From Caldifarciminota bacterium (GTDB lineage Bacteria; Hydrothermota; Tepidihabitantia; SM23-42), in contig DAOVAN010000047.1 in NCBI GenBank assembly GCA_030671005.1, positions 1 through 10,604 on the forward strand: a stretch of DNA of 10,604 nucleotides, in the 5' to 3' direction. Under the pieces are notes generated by a model that was not told the DNA's origin, made no database searches, and was given only the letters and a program-made list of their open reading frames with translations. Below are positions 7,905 to 10,604 of the stretch, in pieces. Position numbers and translations under genes: made by a program. The stretch's first letter is position 1. Each line of letters starts with the position of its first letter.

Positions 7905-8716
7905 AGAAATGGCTCCTCAATATCCTTTACATCCTTCCACGTAAGCACAGGACCATCCTTACACACATAGAACTTGCCCACGCGACAATGATTGCACTTA
8001 CCCAGACCACATGACATGTTCTTTTCCATCGACAGGTATATGTTCTCGTGCTTGAATCCGGATTCGACCAGTTTTTGAGTCGTGAATTTCATCATGAGCG
8101 GCGGTCCACAGACCACCGTGGGCGAAGTCTTCACATCAACGGGAATTTCGTCCAGAATCACGGTGACAACTCCAACCCTGCCCTGCCAAGAATCATCACC
8201 AACATCAACCGTCAATAACATGTCAACACCATCGATCTTATGCCATTCGGGGATCAGATGCTTGTATACGATATCCTCAGGCGTTCTCGCGCCATACCTG
8301 ATGTAGATCTTCTTGTAGTCTTTTATCTTATGCAATAACGCCAGAAACAGTGATCTCAGAGGAGCTAATCCCACGCCGCCACCGACAATGAACACCTCCT
8401 TGCCCTTGAAATTCTGCAACGGGTAGGGTTTCCCAAAAGGACCCCTGACCCCGACAATCTCGCCTTCTTTCAAACTGAACAACGTATCGGTGACACGGCC
8501 AACCTTCATGATAGTGAATTCCAGATCCTTATCATACGGTGAAGAAGACGGGGTAAATGGTGCCTCACCAACACTCGGAATGGTCAATTCGGCAAATTGG
8601 CCAGCCTCGAAGTCAATCGGTTTACCGTCCAAGATGAAAGTGGTGATGTTGGGCGTTTCGGGTATTATCTTTTTGATCTTAACCGGGATTGGATAGTATG
8701 GATTTATAGGTTCCAT
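7901..8716 (-). CDS. hydG: Sulfhydrogenase gamma-like FAD/NAD(P)-binding [2Fe-2S] oxidoreductase
   Basis: This 271-aa flavoprotein belongs to the ferredoxin-NADP reductase superfamily. It is most like the gamma subunit (HydG) of Pyrococcus soluble hydrogenase, PyrK and NfnA; it is not the radical-SAM HydG of FeFe hydrogenases. It should exchange electrons between NAD(P)(H), FAD and a [2Fe-2S] cluster. The FAD barrel occupies about residues 8-102, with GEAPFTPSSSP and RGPFGKPYPL. The nucleotide-binding fold follows, with VGGGVGLAPLRS at 111-122 and CGPPLMM at 203-209. The cluster ligands are C236, C241, C244 and C252 in SCGLGKCNHC ... YVC. I start it at the ATG at 8716, which has AAGGGAG five bases upstream. 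An earlier in-frame ATG at 8770 adds 18 residues without homology-like sequence and overlaps hydB by 67 bases. NADH versus NADPH preference cannot be read here. Confidence 0.9.
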   Translation of the reverse strand: MEPINPYYPIPVKIKKIIPETPNITTFILDGKPIDFEAGQFAELTIPSVGEAPFTPSSSPYDKDLEFTIMKVGRVTDTLFSLKEGEIVGVRGPFGKPYPLQNFKGKEVFIVGGGVGLAPLRSLFLALLHKIKDYKKIYIRYGARTPEDIVYKHLIPEWHKIDGVDMLLTVDVGDDSWQGRVGVVTVILDEIPVDVKTSPTVVCGPPLMMKFTTQKLVESGFKHENIYLSMEKNMSCGLGKCNHCRVGKFYVCKDGPVLTWKDVKDIEEPFL

Positions 8717-9708
8717 AGGATCTCCCTTATGTCGATTTTTGCTGAGCAACCTAACAGACATCTCCCACAACCCGAACAGGCATAAATCTTCTCATAACCA
8801 AAGAAGAAATCAAATTTGCATTGAAAGCGGTTCCAGAATCTTTCGTCAATCCTGCTCCGTGGATTAGCTCCACCTCCAACCCGTGCGTATGCCGCATAAT
8901 AGCATGCGTCCCAAAGCCTGACCCGCTCAATTTCTTTTCCTCTCTTGTAGTCGCCCAAAAGAAAACAGTAGCAAGTCGGGCAGCCGTGTAAACAAGCGTG
9001 GCACTCAACACACTCGTCGCGTGCATCACGAATTCGTTCCCTGTTTGCCGCACCCACTCTAGCCGCTAAATCCTTTTTGAAAGGTTTGCTATTGATAGCA
9101 TTCAGTTTTTTTACCGCGCCATCGCGTACTTTCGTACGCTCCTTCTCATCCTCCTCCTTTGCCTCCGTAAAAAGGTCTTTGTGAGCATTGATTATTTCCT
9201 CGCCCCGCTTGGTCAGCACCTCGAATAATAACCCATTAGGCACCTCGGTGATATTCAAATCACTTATGCCATCAGCATACGGGTTGAGAGCCAAGAGATT
9301 ACAGAAACATGAGTCTTCGGGTTCAGGACAGTCCGCCGAAATAACAATCGTCTTATCTCTGCGCTCTTTGTACAATGGGTCAACTGGTTCCCACCCTGTG
9401 AACACACGGTCGTAGACATCGATCCCCCGCAGGTCGCAATTCTTGACACCTAGGAGATAACGCTTCTCCAACGGCTTCGCCTTGTCTTTCGGAAACTTCG
9501 CCACTGTATCCCGGCTCGGGAAGAAGAAGTGTTTTATATTCTCTGCGGTTCTTATTTTCCCGAAATTGGGCTCGAACTCGGTATTCTCATCGAACCTGAC
9601 CAGATGCGTTTTGCCATTTTCCAATGTGGGGTAAAACAGAGACCCATCTTTTGATAGTTTCTTAACAAAGCCTAATAATTTATCTGGGGATAGTAGATAG
9701 GATTTCAT
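8704..9708 (-). CDS. hydB: Sulfhydrogenase beta-like protein with two C-terminal 4Fe-4S clusters
   Basis: This 334-aa iron-sulfur protein matches the HydB/AsrA-type family (beta subunit of soluble sulfhydrogenase, subunit A of anaerobic sulfite reductase). It normally partners a HydG/AsrB flavoprotein, and here that partner is the next gene. The C-terminal dicluster domain has C233/236/239/243 (CVECHACLHGC) with extra C246 and C248, and C311/314/317/321 (CSGCGRCLLGC). The N-terminal part has the family signature GVKNCDLRGIDVYDRVF (87-103) and the cysteine group C127, C134, C136 in DCPEPEDSCFC. It is the first gene of the main operon. The ATG at 9708 is chosen because a TTG at 9717 would sit inside the -10 box. 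No Shine-Dalgarno is visible, which fits a leaderless message. Its end overlaps the next gene by 13 bases. Confidence 0.9.
   Translation of the reverse strand: MKSYLLSPDKLLGFVKKLSKDGSLFYPTLENGKTHLVRFDENTEFEPNFGKIRTAENIKHFFFPSRDTVAKFPKDKAKPLEKRYLLGVKNCDLRGIDVYDRVFTGWEPVDPLYKERRDKTIVISADCPEPEDSCFCNLLALNPYADGISDLNITEVPNGLLFEVLTKRGEEIINAHKDLFTEAKEEDEKERTKVRDGAVKKLNAINSKPFKKDLAARVGAANRERIRDARDECVECHACLHGCPTCYCFLLGDYKRGKEIERVRLWDACYYAAYARVGGGANPRSRIDERFWNRFQCKFDFFFGYEKIYACSGCGRCLLGCSAKIDIREILWNL
8722..8728 (-). promoter_or_regulatory. Ribosome binding site choosing the 8716 start of the hydG-like gene
   Basis: AAGGGAG lies five bases before the ATG at 8716. This site favours 8716 over the upstream in-frame ATG at 8770, which falls deep inside the hydB-like gene. 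Confidence 0.7.
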
Positions 9709-9716
9709 AGAAGTCA

Positions 9717-9744
9717 ATTATACCAATATCTTGCACCCTGTCAA
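9717..9744 (-). promoter_or_regulatory. Sigma-70-type promoter of the hydrogenase operon, probably leaderless
   Basis: TTGACA occupies 9739-9744 and TATAAT 9717-9722, separated by exactly 16 bases. The -10 is preceded by TGG, giving an extended -10 as well. Only eight bases separate the -10 from the ATG at 9708, so transcription should begin at or within a base or two of the start codon. Both hexamers match the bacterial consensus perfectly. No transcription start has been measured. Confidence 0.85.
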
Positions 9745-9753
9745 CACTTGCAC
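9730..9753 (-). repeat. Direct repeat GTGCAAG flanking the -35 box (possible operator)
   Basis: GTGCAAG occurs at 9747-9753, just upstream of the -35 hexamer, and again at 9730-9736 in the spacer between -35 and -10. The copies start 17 bases apart. The position suits a repressor or activator site, but seven-base repeats can arise by chance. The spacer of the protease promoter holds the related GGTGCTTG. Confidence 0.3.
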
Positions 9754-9866
9754 AAAAACAAAGCGTTGACCATTATGATCGGATACCTAAGTTGCGATTC
9801 ATGACTGAACGCCACACCATTACTTTCCAAGGATGTCGTTGAGATGTAATCAATGAAGTGTTGGAA

Positions 9867-9889
9867 ATTATCTGAGTTGTTCAGATAAT
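9867..9889 (-). other. Perfect hairpin at the end of the protease gene (possible weak terminator)
   Basis: ATTATCTGA and its exact complement TCAGATAAT form a 9-bp stem with a 5-base loop. The hairpin spans the last codons and stop of the protease gene. The stem has only three G-C pairs, and the downstream minus-strand sequence is TTTCC with no long T-run. Efficient intrinsic termination is therefore doubtful, though it may mark the end of the short transcript. Confidence 0.35.
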
Positions 9890-10344
9890 GCCTCATAGAG
9901 ACGTATTAGATCAAAACCCTGCTCTTTGTCAATAGTGTTCAAAACCGCGATTAAACGGTCAGCGATATCCTTAACTCGCCCGGACAATCGCTCATATGAC
10001 GCGGCTTGAACACCTAAGAAGAAAATATCTGGCACCCCGCTTTCTCTTAAAAATTGGACCACCGCACTGAAGGGTAGGTTGTGCGTTGTCACGGAAAGAG
10101 GGCTCCTCTCGATGATATCTTCGTTTCTCAACAAAACGGCCTCGCCTTCCCCGCCACTCATCGCATCCAGAAAAATCACTAAATCTGGGGACATTGAGCA
10201 AATTCTGTTCAAGTAGTTTTCAGGGTACAGCTCACAGTCCATCTTCTCCACAATACCACTATCCTTTAAGTGGTCGATGATATATGGTCCGAACCCATCA
10301 TCACCGCGGTCCCTACTACCGATCCCACATACTACAATACGCAT
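9868..10344 (-). CDS. hycI: HycI-type hydrogenase maturation endopeptidase
   Basis: This 158-aa protein belongs to the HycI/HybD/HoxM peptidase family, which trims the C-terminal tail of the [NiFe] large subunit after Ni insertion. The family's N-terminal signature is present as GIGSRDRGDDGFGP, with D15/D16. Further metal-site residues are D60 in FLDAMSGG and H88 in TTHNLPFS, matching D16, D62 and H90 of E. coli HycI. The FLGVQAAS segment matches the usual (L)GIQP-type strand. It is cytoplasmic, with no signal peptide. The likely substrate is the large subunit encoded downstream, whose tail after the second cysteine motif is 33 residues. It has its own promoter, and its ATG (10344) lies only six bases from the -10 box, with no room for a Shine-Dalgarno. 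A 159-base gap separates it from the main operon. Confidence 0.93.
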   Translation of the reverse strand: MRIVVCGIGSRDRGDDGFGPYIIDHLKDSGIVEKMDCELYPENYLNRICSMSPDLVIFLDAMSGGEGEAVLLRNEDIIERSPLSVTTHNLPFSAVVQFLRESGVPDIFFLGVQAASYERLSGRVKDIADRLIAVLNTIDKEQGFDLIRLYEALSEQLR

Positions 10345-10350
10345 TCAGTC

Positions 10351-10378
10351 ATTATAACCCCAAGCACCATTTTGTCAA
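10351..10378 (-). promoter_or_regulatory. Sigma-70-type promoter of the maturation protease gene, probably leaderless
   Basis: TTGACA at 10373-10378 and TATAAT at 10351-10356 are separated by 16 bases, the same layout as the promoter at 9717-9744. Six bases (GACTGA) lie between the -10 and the ATG at 10344, so the predicted first base is the A of the start codon. The hydrogenase promoter has a related TGACT after its -10. Confidence 0.85.
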
Positions 10379-10403
10379 TTGTGCGAATTCTTACAAAAGT
10401 CGC

Positions 10404-10415
10404 CCGATTCATCGG
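10404..10415. repeat. Small inverted repeat upstream of the protease promoter
   Basis: CCGAT-TC-ATCGG is a 5-bp inverted repeat about 26 bases upstream of the -35 box. Its core GATTCATC recurs in inverted form (GATGAATC) at 10460-10467 in the neighbouring palindromic element. It could be a regulator site or part of a repeat cluster. Confidence 0.35.
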
Positions 10416-10431
10416 ACCAATAACCGCGCTC

Positions 10432-10477
10432 GTAGTTGCCCAATTTATTGGGCATGTTTGATGAATCAAACAACTAC
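10432..10477. repeat. 46-base element folding into a perfect three-way junction
   Basis: An outer stem GTAGT (10432-10436) pairs with ACTAC (10473-10477). It encloses two back-to-back perfect hairpins: TGCCCAA/TTGGGCA with a 4-base loop (10437-10454), and TGTTTGA/TCAAACA with a 4-base loop (10455-10472). Every base outside the two loops is paired, with no linkers. The T-shaped layout reads the same on both strands. There is no T-run, so it is not a simple terminator. A palindromic (REP-like) repeat or a protein-bound DNA site are the likeliest explanations. Confidence 0.6.
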
Positions 10478-10519
10478 AAAATCGCGAAACAAGCCGGACA
10501 GACATGATTTGAGCCCTTC

Positions 10520-10566
10520 TTCGCCTTTGCGAATTTTCGCGAAATCTTGATTTTGCCGAAAAATTC
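10520..10566. repeat. Overlapping hairpins upstream of the protease gene
   Basis: A small hairpin TTCGC/GCGAA (10520-10533) overlaps a longer imperfect one. The longer one pairs GAATTTT (10531-10537) with AAAATTC (10560-10566) and continues inward with CG/CG and GAAATC/GATTTT, with single-base bulges at 10559 and 10556. Function is unknown. It belongs to the cluster of inverted repeats that fills the gene-free right end of the window. Confidence 0.4.
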
Positions 10567-10574
10567 AGCATCTC

Positions 10575-10597
10575 CGTAGAGTCACGGTGACTCTACG
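10575..10597. repeat. Perfect 11-bp palindrome at the right edge
   Basis: CGTAGAGTCAC and its exact complement GTGACTCTACG are separated by one G. AGAGTCA then repeats at 10598-10604, where the window ends, so the element may continue as a repeat. It shares the GTAG...CTAC type of ends with the three-way-junction element at 10432-10477. It may be a REP-like mobile palindrome or the terminator hairpin of a gene outside the window. Confidence 0.5.
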
Positions 10598-10604
10598 AGA
10601 GTCA

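Larger units (their letters stand above)
10379..10604. other. Gene-free region upstream of the protease gene
   Basis: I see no credible gene here. One minus-strand frame of 79 codons runs through it, but it crosses the promoter and protease start and has a basic, low-complexity composition. The region holds four groups of inverted repeats, listed separately, and no RNA gene that I recognise. Confidence 0.6.

Noticed and set aside
9709..9717. TTG at 9717 as the start of the hydB-like gene
   Set aside because: It falls within the -10 box of a consensus promoter, so it could not be in the transcript; ATG at 9708 fits.
10332..10571. A 79-codon minus-strand open frame upstream of the protease
   Set aside because: It spans the protease promoter and the inverted repeats, is rich in Arg and Ser, and resembles no family; best explained as chance.
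10379..10604. CRISPR array or tRNA in the repeat-rich right end
   Set aside because: The repeats are single palindromes of different sequence without regular spacing, and the three-way element has neither tRNA loops nor a CCA end.

Overview
The window is almost fully coding, and every gene I can support lies on the minus strand, so it reads right to left. It holds one long operon for a complex-I-like, membrane-bound group 4 [NiFe] hydrogenase. A separate gene for its maturation protease sits just upstream. Promoters of sigma-70 form (TTGACA/TATAAT), strong Shine-Dalgarno sequences and a TTG start point to a bacterium. The gene content points to an anaerobe living by fermentation or hydrogen metabolism. 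An uncultivated lineage such as candidate phylum WOR-3 is only a guess; the sequence alone does not fix the taxon.

Layout in transcription order. Positions 10604-10345 are a gene-free stretch dense in inverted repeats. A HycI-type hydrogenase maturation protease follows (10344-9868), then a 159-base gap. The main operon starts at 9708: HydB-like 4Fe-4S protein (9708-8704), HydG-like FAD/NAD(P) and [2Fe-2S] protein (8716-7901), molybdopterin-oxidoreductase-fold protein (7904-6330), ferredoxin with four 4Fe-4S sites (6345-5875), NuoH-like membrane subunit (5878-4958), NuoB-like small subunit (4946-4530), NuoC-like subunit (4533-4045), NuoD-like large subunit with both NiFe cysteine pairs (4048-2873), a short antiporter-like subunit (2876-1668), and a long NuoL-like antiporter subunit (1665 to beyond the left edge). 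Most junctions are 4-base stop/start overlaps, so translation is probably coupled.

Inferred working model: HydG exchanges electrons with NAD(P)(H). HydB, the molybdopterin-fold protein (which seems to have lost its catalytic Cys/Sec) and the ferredoxin pass them to the small subunit and the NiFe site. The NuoH-like and two antiporter-like subunits couple this to ion movement. The set resembles complex I with its NuoE/F/G input arm replaced by a sulfhydrogenase beta-gamma pair plus a NuoG-like protein, and with the quinone site replaced by a proton-reducing/H2-oxidising NiFe centre.

The two transcription units have near-identical promoters, TTGACA-N16-TATAAT. Each lies so close to its ATG (6 and 8 bases) that the mRNAs should be leaderless. 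Genes inside the operon instead carry good Shine-Dalgarno sequences.
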